Source: an uncultured Ectothiorhodospiraceae bacterium
Lineage (GTDB): Bacteria; Pseudomonadota; Gammaproteobacteria; UBA9214
Reading direction: 5' to 3'
Length of the DNA: 61,840 bases
Assembly (NCBI GenBank): GCA_947258545.1
Contig: CAMYJI010000034.1
Location: 1 to 61,840, forward strand
Shown here: one piece after another, positions 8,517 to 17,481 of the stretch
Layout of the letters: each line of letters starts with the position of its first letter
Position numbering within the stretch: position 1 is the stretch's first letter
Made by a program: the position numbers and the translations under genes
Notes under the pieces: generated by a model
Database searches by the model: none
Seen by the model: the letters and a program-made list of their open reading frames with translations, nothing else
Told to the model about the DNA's origin: nothing

Positions 8517-10040
8517 TCAGGCCTTGATGACCGGGATCTTGCCGATGCGCATGCGCCACTCCCTGGGTCCGCTTTCGTGTACGGAATTACCGCGCGCGTC
8601 GACGGCCACTGTGACCGGCATGTCCTCGACCTCGAATTCATACACCGCCTCCATGCCCAGTTCCGGGAAGGCAACCACGCGTGCGGCGCGGATCGCCTTC
8701 GAGACCAAATAGGCGGCACCACCGGTCGCGATCAGGTACACGGCACCATGGCGGGCAATGGACTGTACGGCTTGCGGGCCTCGCTCGGCCTTGCCGATCA
8801 TCCCGAGCAGGCCGGTCTTCTCCAGCATCTGATCGGTGAACTTGTCCATGCGGGTGGCAGTGGTCGGGCCGGCGGGGCCGACCACCTCTGCCCCCACCGG
8901 GTCGACCGGGCCGACGTAGTAGATAAAGCGTCCGTTGAAATCCAGCCCGTCCGGCAGGGTTTCGCCGCGCTCGAGCAGGTCGATGATGCGTTTGTGGGCG
9001 GCATCGCGGCCGGTCAGCAGCTTGCCGCTGAGCAACAGGGTCTCGCCCGGCTGCCACAGGCTGACGGCCTCGTGGTCCAGCGTATCCAGCTGCACCCGGC
9101 GTGCTGCCGTGCCGGTGTCACGGCTGATCACCGGCCAGTCCTCCAGCCGCGGCGGCTCGAGCCGGGCGGGACCGCTCCCGTCGAGGGTGAAATGCACATG
9201 GCGCGTGGCCGCGCAGTTCGGGATGATGGCGACCGGTTTGGAGGCGGCATGGGTCGGGTAGTCGAGGATCTTGACGTCCAGTACCGTGGTCAGGCCGCCC
9301 AGCCCCTGGGCGCCGATGCCCAGCGCGTTGACCTTGTCGAGGATCTCCAGGCGCAGCTCCTCCAGACGATTTGATGGGCCGCGCTTCCGCAGGGCCTGGA
9401 TATCGATGGGCTGCAGCAGGGACTCCTTGGCCAGCAGCATGGCCTTCTCGGCGGTGCCACCAATACCGATACCGAGCAGCCCGGGCGGGCACCAGCCGGC
9501 CCCCATCGTGGGGACCTGTTCCAGTACCCATTCGACGATATCATCGCTGGGATTGAGGACGGTGAAGCGTGACTTGTTTTCTGAGCCGCCGCCCTTGGCG
9601 GCCACGGTGACCCCGAGGGTGTCACCGGGCACAACGTTCTTGTGAATCACCGCGGGGGTATTGTCGCCGGTATTGCAGCGTCCGCCGGCCGGGTCGGCGA
9701 CAATGGAGCCGCGTAGCGGGTTGTGCGGATCGGTATAGGCATCATGCACGGCGCGGTTGACCATGGCGTCGATGCCCATGTCCGTGTCCCAGTGCAGGTC
9801 CATGCCAATCTCGAGAAAGACGTTGACGATGCCGGTGTCCTGGCAGATCGGCCGGTGATCTTCGGCGCACATCCTGGAGTTGATCAGGATCTGCGCCATG
9901 GCATCGCGCGCTGCCGGTGACTCCTCGGCCTGGTAGGCTGCATCCAGGGCACGGATGAAATCAGGCGGGTGGTAATAGGAGATATATTGCAGCGCGTCGC
10001 GGATGCTGTCGATAAAGTCCTGTTTGCTAATGATTGCCAT
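8517..10040 (-). CDS. fumarate hydratase, class I (iron-sulfur)
   Basis: Reversibly hydrates fumarate to malate in the TCA cycle using a [4Fe-4S] cluster. The 507-residue single chain has the N-terminal alpha-type domain followed by the beta-type domain, as in E. coli FumA/FumB. Cluster-type cysteines are seen in RPICQDTGIVNVF, GAGWCPPGLLGIGIGG and IIPNCAATRHVHF. The C-terminal domain contains GPTTATRMDKFTDQML and the ATGGAAYLVSKAI segment. It is convergent with nothing on its 5' side and appears to be a one-gene unit, with the ArsC-like gene downstream. Confidence 0.95.
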   Translation of the reverse strand: MAIISKQDFIDSIRDALQYISYYHPPDFIRALDAAYQAEESPAARDAMAQILINSRMCAEDHRPICQDTGIVNVFLEIGMDLHWDTDMGIDAMVNRAVHDAYTDPHNPLRGSIVADPAGGRCNTGDNTPAVIHKNVVPGDTLGVTVAAKGGGSENKSRFTVLNPSDDIVEWVLEQVPTMGAGWCPPGLLGIGIGGTAEKAMLLAKESLLQPIDIQALRKRGPSNRLEELRLEILDKVNALGIGAQGLGGLTTVLDVKILDYPTHAASKPVAIIPNCAATRHVHFTLDGSGPARLEPPRLEDWPVISRDTGTAARRVQLDTLDHEAVSLWQPGETLLLSGKLLTGRDAAHKRIIDLLERGETLPDGLDFNGRFIYYVGPVDPVGAEVVGPAGPTTATRMDKFTDQMLEKTGLLGMIGKAERGPQAVQSIARHGAVYLIATGGAAYLVSKAIRAARVVAFPELGMEAVYEFEVEDMPVTVAVDARGNSVHESGPREWRMRIGKIPVIKA

Positions 10041-10140
10041 GATGTAAACACCTGTGTGCTTGATATGGATTCTAGCCCGAAAATACGGGGGTTTATAGCT
10101 TGCCTGAACCGAATGGCGGATGGGTTGTCTCCAGATAGGG

Positions 10141-10146
10141 TATAAT
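10141..10146 (+). promoter_or_regulatory. possible -10 box for the TlpA-like gene
   Basis: A perfect TATAAT lies 28 bp before the start codon at 10174, but the best -35 with normal spacing is poor (GGATGG). A GGAGG ribosome-binding site follows at 10160. Only the -10 hexamer supports this. Confidence 0.35.
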
Positions 10147-10173
10147 CACTAGATAAATTTGGAGGGTAAGGTT

Positions 10174-10692
10174 ATGCGGTTTATTGTGTTTCTTGTGGGG
10201 CTACTGGTATCGCTTGGCGTGGTTGCCGAGGATGTGGATCTCATCCTCACCGATCTTGACGGCAAACAGCGCTCGCTGTCCGAGTTTCGCGGCAAGTGGG
10301 TTGTGGTGAATTTCTGGGCAACCTGGTGCCCGCCCTGCCTGGACGAAATTCCGGACCTGGTGGAGTTCCATGATAAACACAAGGACCATGATGCCGTGGT
10401 ACTGGGCGTCAATTTTGAAGAGGTCAACAAGGAATACCTGAGGGATTTCGTGGAGACCCATTTCATGACCTACCCTGTCCTGCCGATGGAACCGATCCCG
10501 GTAACCCCGCTCGGGCCGGTGATGGGGCTGCCCACGACCTACATCATCTCACCCCAGGGCGAGCGCATTGCCCGGCAGGAGGGGCCGATAACCGGCGCGG
10601 CCATCGAGGCCTTCCTGGAGCGCAAGAAGCGTGAGATGAACGGTGCGTCGCTGAACCCCGCCACGCAAGGCAGGCTTGCCGCTGCCAATTAG
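10174..10692 (+). CDS. TlpA-like thiol:disulfide oxidoreductase, exported
   Basis: A 172-residue protein with a signal peptide (MRFIVFLVGLLVSLGVVAE) and a thioredoxin/AhpC-TSA fold whose active site WATWCPPC lies near residue 54. The cis-Pro segment MGLPTTYIISPQG is near residue 120. It should act in the periplasm, reducing disulfides in cytochrome c or other exported proteins. I chose the ATG at 10174 because a strong GGAGG is 9 bp upstream. The frame also opens at TTG 10159, before the ribosome-binding site, which makes that start unlikely. Acylphosphatase follows after a very short gap. Confidence 0.9.
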   Translation: MRFIVFLVGLLVSLGVVAEDVDLILTDLDGKQRSLSEFRGKWVVVNFWATWCPPCLDEIPDLVEFHDKHKDHDAVVLGVNFEEVNKEYLRDFVETHFMTYPVLPMEPIPVTPLGPVMGLPTTYIISPQGERIARQEGPITGAAIEAFLERKKREMNGASLNPATQGRLAAAN

Positions 10693-10705
10693 CCCGCGCG
10701 ACGCT

Positions 10706-10972
10706 ATGGTGTGTCGGCGCTGTCTGGTATCCGGTCGTGTCCAGGGCGTGTTCTTCCGTGCCTCGACGCGCCAGCTGGCCGTGGCGTTGGGGCTCACCGG
10801 CTATGCACGCAATCTCCCTGACGGACGTGTGGAGGTGCTGGCCTGCGGTGATGCTGCTGCCTTGCAAACCTTGCAGGCCTGGCTGAGGGAAGGCCCGGCC
10901 CATGCCAATGTCAGCGACGTGCAGTGTGAAATCGCTGATGTCGCAGTACCGCCCGACTTCTCGACTGTCTAA
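10706..10972 (+). CDS. acyP: acylphosphatase
   Basis: Hydrolyses the carboxyl-phosphate bond of acylphosphates. The 88-residue product from ATG 10706 has the usual length. The two catalytic residues are present: Arg in GRVQGVFFRAS and Asn in GYARNLPDGRVEV. An upstream TTG in the same frame (10676) would overlap the TlpA-like gene and has no family support. The 14-bp gap to the previous gene suggests co-transcription, with no obvious functional link. Confidence 0.93.
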   Translation: MVCRRCLVSGRVQGVFFRASTRQLAVALGLTGYARNLPDGRVEVLACGDAAALQTLQAWLREGPAHANVSDVQCEIADVAVPPDFSTV

Positions 10973-11103
10973 GAGCCTGCCTGGCTTGCCCGACTTCATT
11001 ACCAACAATCCGGGCGGGTTTTCTCCGGCCTGAAAATGATGCTCGTGCAATGCACGCCCCACGCAGTTCGAAGGGCCGAAATCCGGAAAATACTTGCAGG
11101 TGA

Positions 11104-12738
11104 CTATGAGGCCTTGCGGTCAGTGCTGTCTGCCGCAGTCGGCGGGCTGAGGATGGTATCGGCCGGTGGCCGGGTGGTGTCGGTCTCCGGGTAATCCAGG
11201 TTGTAGTGCAGCCCGCGGCTTTCCTTGCGCTGCTGGGCCGAGCGAATGATCAGTTCTGCGACCTGCGCCAGGTTGCGTAGTTCCAGCAAGTCGTTGGATA
11301 CCCTGAAGTTACTGTAATACTCCTGGATCTCCTGCTGTAGCAGTTGCACGCGCCGCGCGGCGCGTTGCAGGCGCTTGTTGGTGCGCACGATGCCCACATA
11401 GTTCCACATGCAGCGACGCAGCTCGTCCCAGTTGTGGCTGACCACGACCTCTTCATCGGAATCCCGGACCCGGGATTCATCCCACTCCGGCAGTGATGGC
11501 GGCGGCGTCAGCGCGTTTATATGGGCGGCGATGTCCTCGCTGGCAGCGGCCGCGAATACCAGGCACTCGAGCAGCGAATTGCTGGCCATGCGATTGGCCC
11601 CGTGCATGCCGGTGCAGGCCACTTCGCCAATGGCATACAGGCCGGGCAGGTCGGTCCTGCCGTTGAGGTCGGTTATCACGCCGCCGCAGGTGTAGTGCGC
11701 GGCGGGCACCACCGGAATCGGCTCCATCGTTATATCGAACCCGAGTTCGCGGCAGCGGGCATAGACGTTCGGAAAATGTTCGCGGATAAATGCTGCCGGT
11801 TGGTGGCTGATGTCCAGCAATACATGTTCCAGGCCGAGGCGTTTCATTTCGTGGTCGATTGCACGTGCCACGATGTCGCGGGGTGCCAGGTCGCCGCGTT
11901 CATCGAAGCGCCGCATAAAGTGTTCGCCATCGGGCAGCAGCAGGCGGCCGCCTTCACCGCGTACCGCCTCGGTAACCAGAAAGGACTTGGCCTTCGGGTG
12001 ATACAGGCAAGTGGGATGGAACTGGTTGAATTCCAGGTTGGCGACCCGGCAACCGGCGCGCCAGGCCATGGCGATCCCGTCGCCGCTCGAGGTGTCGGGA
12101 TTGCTGGTGTAGAGGTAGACCTTGCTGGCGCCGCCCGTGGCAAGCACGACATTGCGCGCCGCAAACACCTCGACATGCTGGTGTTGGAGGTCAAGGATGT
12201 AGGCACCCAGGCAGCGGTTTTCCTCCAGGCCGAGCTTGGCGCCGGTGATCAGGTCAATGGCAATATGGTGTTCAAACAGGGTGATGTTCGGACGCAGTCG
12301 CGCCCGGGCCACCAGGGTGTCCTCTATGGCCCGGCCGGTGGCATCCTGGGAGTGAAGTACCCGGCGTTTTGAGTGGCCGCCCTCACGCGTCAGGTGGAAG
12401 TCCTGCTGCCCCTGCTTGTTGGTGTGCCGGGTGAAAGGCACACCCAGGTCAATAAGCCAGCGGATCACCTCGGGCGCCTTCTCGATGGCAAAACGCACCG
12501 CTTCGGGCTTGTTGAGCCCGGCCCCGGCAATCAGGGTGTCCTCGATATGCGACTCGAAGCTGTCTTCCGGGTGGGTCACGGCGGAGATCCCGCCCTGGGC
12601 ATACAGGGTACAGCCTTCCTGCAGCCGGCTCTTGGACAGGACCGCGACCTTGAGCTCCGCCGGCAGATGCAGCGCATGACTCAGGCCGGCACCGCCACTG
12701 CCGATGATCAGTACGTCAAAGTCATTTGCCGGCGCCAT
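11104..12738 (-). CDS. nadB: L-aspartate oxidase
   Basis: An FAD enzyme that oxidises L-aspartate to iminoaspartate, the first step of de novo NAD synthesis. The 544 residues match E. coli NadB. The FAD-binding [15 protein letters not shown] lies at residues 9-23, followed by the succinate-dehydrogenase-like [10 protein letters not shown] substrate loop, [33 protein letters not shown], and the C-terminal [16 protein letters not shown]. It is divergent from the sigma-E operon, an arrangement also seen in E. coli and Pseudomonas (nadB next to rpoE/algU). Confidence 0.97.
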   Translation of the reverse strand: MAPANDFDVLIIGSGGAGLSHALHLPAELKVAVLSKSRLQEGCTLYAQGGISAVTHPEDSFESHIEDTLIAGAGLNKPEAVRFAIEKAPEVIRWLIDLGVPFTRHTNKQGQQDFHLTREGGHSKRRVLHSQDATGRAIEDTLVARARLRPNITLFEHHIAIDLITGAKLGLEENRCLGAYILDLQHQHVEVFAARNVVLATGGASKVYLYTSNPDTSSGDGIAMAWRAGCRVANLEFNQFHPTCLYHPKAKSFLVTEAVRGEGGRLLLPDGEHFMRRFDERGDLAPRDIVARAIDHEMKRLGLEHVLLDISHQPAAFIREHFPNVYARCRELGFDITMEPIPVVPAAHYTCGGVITDLNGRTDLPGLYAIGEVACTGMHGANRMASNSLLECLVFAAAASEDIAAHINALTPPPSLPEWDESRVRDSDEEVVVSHNWDELRRCMWNYVGIVRTNKRLQRAARRVQLLQQEIQEYYSNFRVSNDLLELRNLAQVAELIIRSAQQRKESRGLHYNLDYPETDTTRPPADTILSPPTAADSTDRKAS

Positions 12739-12766
12739 TGCTTGAGTGAGTCCTGTTTAATGGGTA

Positions 12767-12801
12767 ATGTCTGTTACAGGCCTATGATTAATAACAGACA
12801 T
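12767..12801. promoter_or_regulatory. 10-bp inverted repeat between nadB and rpoE
   Basis: Perfect arms ATGTCTGTTA (12767-12776) and TAACAGACAT (12792-12801) with a 15-bp spacer lie 29-63 bp upstream of the nadB start. The arrangement fits either an operator for nadB or a stem-loop in its leader. No regulator can be named from the sequence. Confidence 0.4.
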
Positions 12802-12877
12802 CGCCAGGGGCGACCAGCGCCACTACCCCAGGCCGGGGATACCCGTTGAAAAACCACAATATTATTATGAATCATGC

Positions 12878-12904
12878 GAACTATCAGTATCCAGTATTGT
12901 CTAT
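12878..12904 (+). promoter_or_regulatory. sigma-E-type promoter of rpoE
   Basis: GAACTA (-35 at 12878-12883) and TCTA (-10 at 12900-12903) are separated by 16 bp counted from AACTA. The E. coli autoregulated rpoE promoter has AACTT-N16-TCTAA. The site is about 45 bp before the rpoE start codon, so the operon is probably under its own sigma factor. Confidence 0.6.
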
Positions 12905-12949
12905 TCGGCTGGATCACCGGGTTCCGGGTTGACAGGAGACAGGACCCGG

Positions 12950-13525
12950 ATGGGTGAACGAACCATAGATCAGGCGCTGATCGAGAGGGTACAGGAGGGT
13001 GACAAGGCGGCTTTCGATGTCCTGGTGCTCAAGTACCAGAACAAGATCATCAAGCTGGTCAACCGCTATGTTCGCGATCCCGACGAGGCCATGGATGTTG
13101 CCCAGGAGGCCTTTATCAAGGCCTATCGGGCCGTGGACCGCTTTCGGGGTGACAGCGCTTTCTACACCTGGATGTACCGGATTGCCATCAATACCGCGAA
13201 GAACCACCTGGTCGCATCAGGCCGCAGGCCGCCGAGTGGCGATATCGATGCGCAGGATGCGGAACAATATGAGGGTGCCCCCGGTCTCAAGGAGTATGAC
13301 ACCCCGGAGCACCTGATACTCAGGGACGAGATTCAGTCAACCATTGTGAAGGCCATCGATGAGCTGCCCGAGGACCTGAAGACCGCGATAACCCTGCGGG
13401 AACTGGAAGGCATGAGTTATGAAGAGATTGCCCAGACCATGGAATGTCCCATCGGGACAGTGCGTTCGAGGATCTTCAGGGCCAGGGATGCGATAGACAC
13501 CAAATTGCAACCGTTGTTGAAATAG
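12950..13525 (+). CDS. rpoE: RNA polymerase sigma factor RpoE/AlgU
   Basis: An ECF sigma factor for the envelope-stress regulon. From ATG 12950 the product is 191 residues, the E. coli length, starting MGERTIDQALIERVQEGD. Region 2 is clear (QEAFIKAYRAVDRFRGDSAF then YTWMYRIAINTAKNHL), and region 4 holds ELPEDLKTAITLRELEGMSY and GTVRSRIFRARDAID. The frame opens at TTG 12929, but that start has no family support. It heads the rpoE-rseA-rseB-rseC-mucD operon, whose order is that of algU-mucA-mucB-mucC-mucD in Pseudomonas. A sigma-E-type promoter precedes it. Confidence 0.97.
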   Translation: MGERTIDQALIERVQEGDKAAFDVLVLKYQNKIIKLVNRYVRDPDEAMDVAQEAFIKAYRAVDRFRGDSAFYTWMYRIAINTAKNHLVASGRRPPSGDIDAQDAEQYEGAPGLKEYDTPEHLILRDEIQSTIVKAIDELPEDLKTAITLRELEGMSYEEIAQTMECPIGTVRSRIFRARDAIDTKLQPLLK

Positions 13526-13545
13526 TTGAATACGGACAAGTGAAC

Positions 13546-14106
13546 ATGAAAGACAAGTTATACGAACAGATTTCGGTGCTGGTTGATGATGAATTGACCG
13601 GGCCGGAGCAGGCCCTGCTGGCCAGGCGCATTGGCCGTGACGCTGACCTGCAGCGGCGACTGTCGCTTTACCAGCTGGTCAGCGACGCGCTGCAGAACCA
13701 CCTGCCGCCACAGGTCGATCCCGGCTTCTACAGACGGGTACAGGCCGCGCTGCATGACGAACCGGCCATTCGCTCGGGCGGCTTAGCCGGATCCCGTCTC
13801 GGCGCGCTGGTCAAGCCGGTGGCCGGCCTGGCCATTGCCGCCTCGGTGGCCATTGTCGCAGTCATCTCCATCCAGTCGGCACGCCAGGATGTGCCGTCGG
13901 TACCGGCTTTGGCAACCGTGCCGGCCGACAAGGACTATGTGCGGGTGCAGCAGGCGCCAGGCACGGGTGTGCAGCCACGGGTGGGCAAGAAGCTCGATAT
14001 CTACATGGTCAACCACAACGAGTATGCCGTCAGCCGCGGCATGCAGGGTATGCTTCCCTATGTGCGCATTGTCGGAAATGAAGTAAGTCGTGACGGCAGG
14101 AAATAA
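13546..14106 (+). CDS. rseA: anti-sigma-E factor RseA/MucA
   Basis: An inner-membrane anti-sigma factor that holds RpoE until regulated proteolysis. From ATG 13546 (MKDKLYEQISVLVDDELTG) the product is 186 residues. The N-terminal sigma-binding domain runs to about residue 85, with LLARRIGRDADLQRRLSLYQ. One membrane span at about 91-108 (PVAGLAIAASVAIVAVISIQ) is followed by a periplasmic tail ending MLPYVRIVGNEVSRD, where site-1 cleavage would be expected. It overlaps rseB by 17 bp. Confidence 0.93.
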   Translation: MKDKLYEQISVLVDDELTGPEQALLARRIGRDADLQRRLSLYQLVSDALQNHLPPQVDPGFYRRVQAALHDEPAIRSGGLAGSRLGALVKPVAGLAIAASVAIVAVISIQSARQDVPSVPALATVPADKDYVRVQQAPGTGVQPRVGKKLDIYMVNHNEYAVSRGMQGMLPYVRIVGNEVSRDGRK

Positions 14107-15076
14107 GGGAGTGCGGTGGCCGGTCTTGCTATTGCTGGCGGCGGCAGGTCATGCTTCTGCACAGGACCAGGCACGCGAGTGGCTGGGCGACATGTCCCGT
14201 GCCCTGCAGACCCTCAACTACGATGGTACCTTCGTCTACCTCCACGACGGCAAGCTGGAGGCCATGCGCATCATCCATCAGCGCGGAAGCACAGGCGAAA
14301 AGGAACGCCTGGTCTCGCTGACCGGCAGCGCACGGGAGGTGCTGCGTGACGACGAGTCGGTCACCTGCATCATGTCGGACAGCAAGTCGGTCATGGTGGG
14401 TCAGAGCCGGCCGCGCCAGCTGTTGCCGATGGTGCCGCAGGACCTGGATTCCCTGCTCCGGTATTACCGTTTCGAGACCCTGGGCGAAGATCGCATGGCC
14501 GGCTTTCAGGCGCATATCGTTGCCATCACCCCCCGGGATGAGTACCGTTACGGTTATCGCTTCTGGATCGACCAGAACAGCAAGCTGCTGCTCAAATCCG
14601 ATCTGACAGCGGCGGATGGCGCGCCCATCGAGCAGGTCATGTTTACCCGGCTGGACATCGGCAGCTCGGTTTCCGATGCCGCCCTGCAACCGTCACTCAC
14701 TGGCAAGGGCTATGCCTGGCACCACCAGTCAGGTTCGGAGGCGGCCACGCCGCAGACTGGCGAGTCGCGCTGGTTCGTTGGCCGCGTGCCGAACGGCTTC
14801 AGCATGACACACTACCAGCGCAAGCGCATGCGGCCCGATGGGCAGGCCACCGAGCACATGGTCTTCAGTGACGGGTTGGCGACCGTTTCGGTCTACGTCG
14901 AATCGCTGTCGGCCGACAACGATGCATTCAGCGGTTTGTCGGGTATGGGCGCAATGAATGCCTTCGGCGCCATTGTTGATGGTCACCAGATCACCGTGGT
15001 CGGCGAAGTGCCGGCGCTGACTGTGGAGATGATGGCGAGATCGGTCGCTACCAGACAGGTGCCGGCGCATGATTGA
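14090..15076 (+). CDS. rseB: sigma-E regulatory protein RseB/MucB
   Basis: A periplasmic sensor that binds RseA and protects it from DegS, releasing it on mislocalised lipopolysaccharide or lipoprotein signals. The 328-residue product has a signal peptide (hydrophobic PVLLLLAAAGHASAQ), the large LolA-like N-terminal domain (LNYDGTFVYLHDGKLEAMRI, RYGYRFWIDQNSKLLLKSDL) and the small C-terminal domain (FVGRVPNGFSMTHYQRKRM, VFSDGLATVSVYVE). The start is GTG at 14090, inside rseA; a GTG at 14111 is a possible alternative. It overlaps rseC by 8 bp. Confidence 0.93.
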   Translation: MTAGNKGVRWPVLLLLAAAGHASAQDQAREWLGDMSRALQTLNYDGTFVYLHDGKLEAMRIIHQRGSTGEKERLVSLTGSAREVLRDDESVTCIMSDSKSVMVGQSRPRQLLPMVPQDLDSLLRYYRFETLGEDRMAGFQAHIVAITPRDEYRYGYRFWIDQNSKLLLKSDLTAADGAPIEQVMFTRLDIGSSVSDAALQPSLTGKGYAWHHQSGSEAATPQTGESRWFVGRVPNGFSMTHYQRKRMRPDGQATEHMVFSDGLATVSVYVESLSADNDAFSGLSGMGAMNAFGAIVDGHQITVVGEVPALTVEMMARSVATRQVPAHD

Positions 15077-15530
15077 GGAAACCGGTCGAGTGGTCGATGT
15101 GGAGGGTGAATTTGCCTGGGTGGAAACCGAGCCTGCCACCACGTGTGGTTCATGCAGTGCACGGAATGGCTGTGGCACCTCGGTACTGGCATCGCTGTTC
15201 GGGCGGCGGCGCTCGCCGGTGCGTGCACTAAACCGGGCTGGTGCCCGGGCCGGTGAGCAGGTGGTGATCGGGATATCGGAGTCCAGCCTGGTGCGCGGTT
15301 CCCTGGCGGTCTACATGGTGCCGCTGGCCGGCCTGCTGGCCGGTGCCCTGGCAGGCCACTATATCGGCATGGGCCTGTTGCCGGGCCATGCCGAGTTGGC
15401 AAGCATTGTGGGCGCCGTCACCGGCCTGCTGGCCGGCCTTGCCTGGCTCAGGTTTTTCAGTCATGCGTCTGACCGTGATGAGCGTTACCAGCCGGTAGTC
15501 CTGCGTCACCAGATTGCCATGGTAGGCTAG
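15069..15530 (+). CDS. rseC: sigma-E regulatory protein RseC/MucC
   Basis: A 153-residue inner-membrane protein of the RseC/MucC family, a positive modulator of sigma-E signalling also linked to electron-transfer (Rsx) functions. The N-terminal cytosolic part carries the cysteine cluster TTCGSCSARNGCGTS near residues 25-36. Two membrane spans follow (about 83-101 and 108-130). It overlaps the rseB stop and closes the rse part of the operon. Confidence 0.92.
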   Translation: MIEETGRVVDVEGEFAWVETEPATTCGSCSARNGCGTSVLASLFGRRRSPVRALNRAGARAGEQVVIGISESSLVRGSLAVYMVPLAGLLAGALAGHYIGMGLLPGHAELASIVGAVTGLLAGLAWLRFFSHASDRDERYQPVVLRHQIAMVG

Positions 15531-15587
15531 CAGGGCGCTGTTCGATGCTGGTAGCCAGTCGTATTTTTTTTAAAGTAGTATGGAGAA

Positions 15588-17021
15588 ATGAGTATGTTTA
15601 ATACCCGTAAATTCTTTGGCTATCCCCTGTGGATGATGCTGTCCCTGTTCGTAGCGGTGCAGTCTGCCCAGGCACGACAGCTTCCCGGTTTCACCGAGCT
15701 GGTCAAGGAGGCCGGCCCTGCCGTCGTCAATATCAGCACCACGCAGAAGGTGAAAAGCGGCATGTCGGAACTGCCGGAGGGTTTCGATATCCCGGAACTG
15801 CCGGAGGACAGCCCCTTCGGCGAACTGTTCAAGTACTTCTTCGACCAGGAACAAGGCGAGCCCAGTCTGCGTGATGCCCAGTCACTGGGGTCCGGTTTCA
15901 TTATATCCGCCGATGGCTACGTGCTGACTAACTACCACGTTGTCAAGAATGCCGCTGAGATCATTGTGCGACTCAACGACCGGCGCGAGTTGCGCGGCGA
16001 GGTCGTCGGCACAGACAAGCGCAGCGATATCGCACTGCTCAAGATCGATGCCAGGGACCTGCCGGTTGCCAGGATCGGCAAGTCCGGTACCCTGCAGGTG
16101 GGTGAGTGGGTGCTGGCGATCGGCTCGCCGTTTGGCTTTGATTACTCGGCGACGGCCGGCATCGTCAGCGCCAAGGGACGCAGCCTGCCACGAGAAAACT
16201 ATGTGCCCTTCATCCAGACGGATGTGGCCATCAACCCGGGCAACTCCGGCGGGCCACTGTTCAACCAGGACGGTGAGGTGGTCGGCGTGAATTCACAGAT
16301 CTACAGCCGTACCGGTGGGTACATGGGGCTGTCCTTCGCCATTCCGATCGAGGTGGCGATGGACGTGGCCGACCAGCTCAAAACCAAGGGTCATGTCAGC
16401 CGTGGCTGGCTGGGTGTGCTGATCCAGGACATTACCCTCGACCTGGCCGAGTCCTTCGGCATGAAGCAACCGCGCGGCGCACTGGTAGCCAAGGTGCTGG
16501 AAGACAGCCCGGCCGAGGCAGCCGGCTTCAAGGTAGGTGACGTCATCACCACGTTCAATAGCAGGGCAATCAAGGATTCGGCCAGTCTGCCGCCGATAGT
16601 CGGCAGCACCAAGGTGGGTGTGTTTGTGCCAGTCGATATCATTCGCGACCGCAAGCAGATCGAGATCAAGGTTAAACTGGGTGAATTGTCCGATGACGAG
16701 GCGGTTGCCAAGGTGCACAAGCCGGTGATTGAAAAAACCAACCGTCTCGGTGTCACCATCTCGGACCTGACGGCCAAGCAGAAACAGGAGCTCGACCTGG
16801 CAAATGGCGTGGTGGTAGAGCGGCTGGTTGCCGGAGTGGCATCCAATGCCGGTGTGCGCAAGGGTGACATCATCATCAGTATCAACAACACAAGCGTCAA
16901 CAGCAGTGAGCAGTTCCAGGAGCTGGTCGAGGCACTGCCCGCCGGAGACTCCGTAGCGGTGCTGGTGCAGCGCGGCGGCAGCCCGACTTTCCTTGCGATC
17001 AAGGTGCCTGAGGATAGCTGA
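15588..17021 (+). CDS. mucD: periplasmic serine protease DegP/MucD
   Basis: An HtrA-family protease/chaperone for misfolded envelope proteins. The 477-residue chain has a signal peptide (cleavage about residue 29, SAQA) and the trypsin-like domain with the triad His117 (TNYHVVK), Asp147 (RSDIAL) and Ser220 (PGNSGGPLF). Two PDZ domains follow, at about 285-375 (GWLGVLIQDITLDLAESFG) and 395-475 (NRLGVTISDL). A GGAG precedes the ATG at 15588. Being fifth in the rpoE operon marks it as the MucD orthologue and a regulon member. Confidence 0.96.
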   Translation: MSMFNTRKFFGYPLWMMLSLFVAVQSAQARQLPGFTELVKEAGPAVVNISTTQKVKSGMSELPEGFDIPELPEDSPFGELFKYFFDQEQGEPSLRDAQSLGSGFIISADGYVLTNYHVVKNAAEIIVRLNDRRELRGEVVGTDKRSDIALLKIDARDLPVARIGKSGTLQVGEWVLAIGSPFGFDYSATAGIVSAKGRSLPRENYVPFIQTDVAINPGNSGGPLFNQDGEVVGVNSQIYSRTGGYMGLSFAIPIEVAMDVADQLKTKGHVSRGWLGVLIQDITLDLAESFGMKQPRGALVAKVLEDSPAEAAGFKVGDVITTFNSRAIKDSASLPPIVGSTKVGVFVPVDIIRDRKQIEIKVKLGELSDDEAVAKVHKPVIEKTNRLGVTISDLTAKQKQELDLANGVVVERLVAGVASNAGVRKGDIIISINNTSVNSSEQFQELVEALPAGDSVAVLVQRGGSPTFLAIKVPEDS

Positions 17022-17052
17022 TTAGTGCGTTGGTGACCGCCATGGGGCTGGT

Positions 17053-17295
17053 TTGACCCGCCATCTGACGGTATTTGCACGCGCAGGCTGCCACCTGTGT
17101 GACGACATGGTACTGGAGCTGGAGCGCCTGAAACCCGCGCTGGGTTTCGAATATAGCGTGTGTGACGTCGATGACGATCCCGTGCTGGTCAGCCGGTACG
17201 GCAAGCGGGTACCGGTGCTGGTCGCCGGCGATACCGAGTTGTGCTGCTTTTTTCTCGATGAACGGGGCTTGCGCGAGTATTTCCTCCCGTCCTGA
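17053..17295 (+). CDS. glutaredoxin-like protein (DUF836)
   Basis: An 80-residue thioredoxin-fold protein with the active-site pair in ARAGCHLCDDM (CxxC at residues 13-16), the conserved RVPVLV cis-Pro turn near residue 53, and an acidic DVDDDPVLVSRYG segment, as in the DUF836 glutaredoxin-like family. It starts with TTG at 17053, 32 bp after mucD. In gammaproteobacteria this gene is often found between mucD and lepA, which fits. Its physiological role is unknown. Confidence 0.85.
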   Translation: MTRHLTVFARAGCHLCDDMVLELERLKPALGFEYSVCDVDDDPVLVSRYGKRVPVLVAGDTELCCFFLDERGLREYFLPS

Positions 17296-17481
17296 ACGTG
17301 TATAATAAAAAACCTCAATTGTAATCAACTAGTTAACTTTCCGGCCTGGTGGCCGCGATCAGCCGTCACAGGTCTTACACCGACAAGGGAAGCGTATTCC
17401 TCTCACTGGGGCCACCATGCCTGCTCTCCGTCCGGTACACCATGGATGCCGGGCCCGGGCCTGCGCCCCTGAATTTCTGCC

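Noticed and set aside
8079..9374. 431-codon open frame on the plus strand opposite fumarase
   Set aside because: Shadow of the fumarase gene in the complementary frame; low-complexity composition and no recognisable domain.
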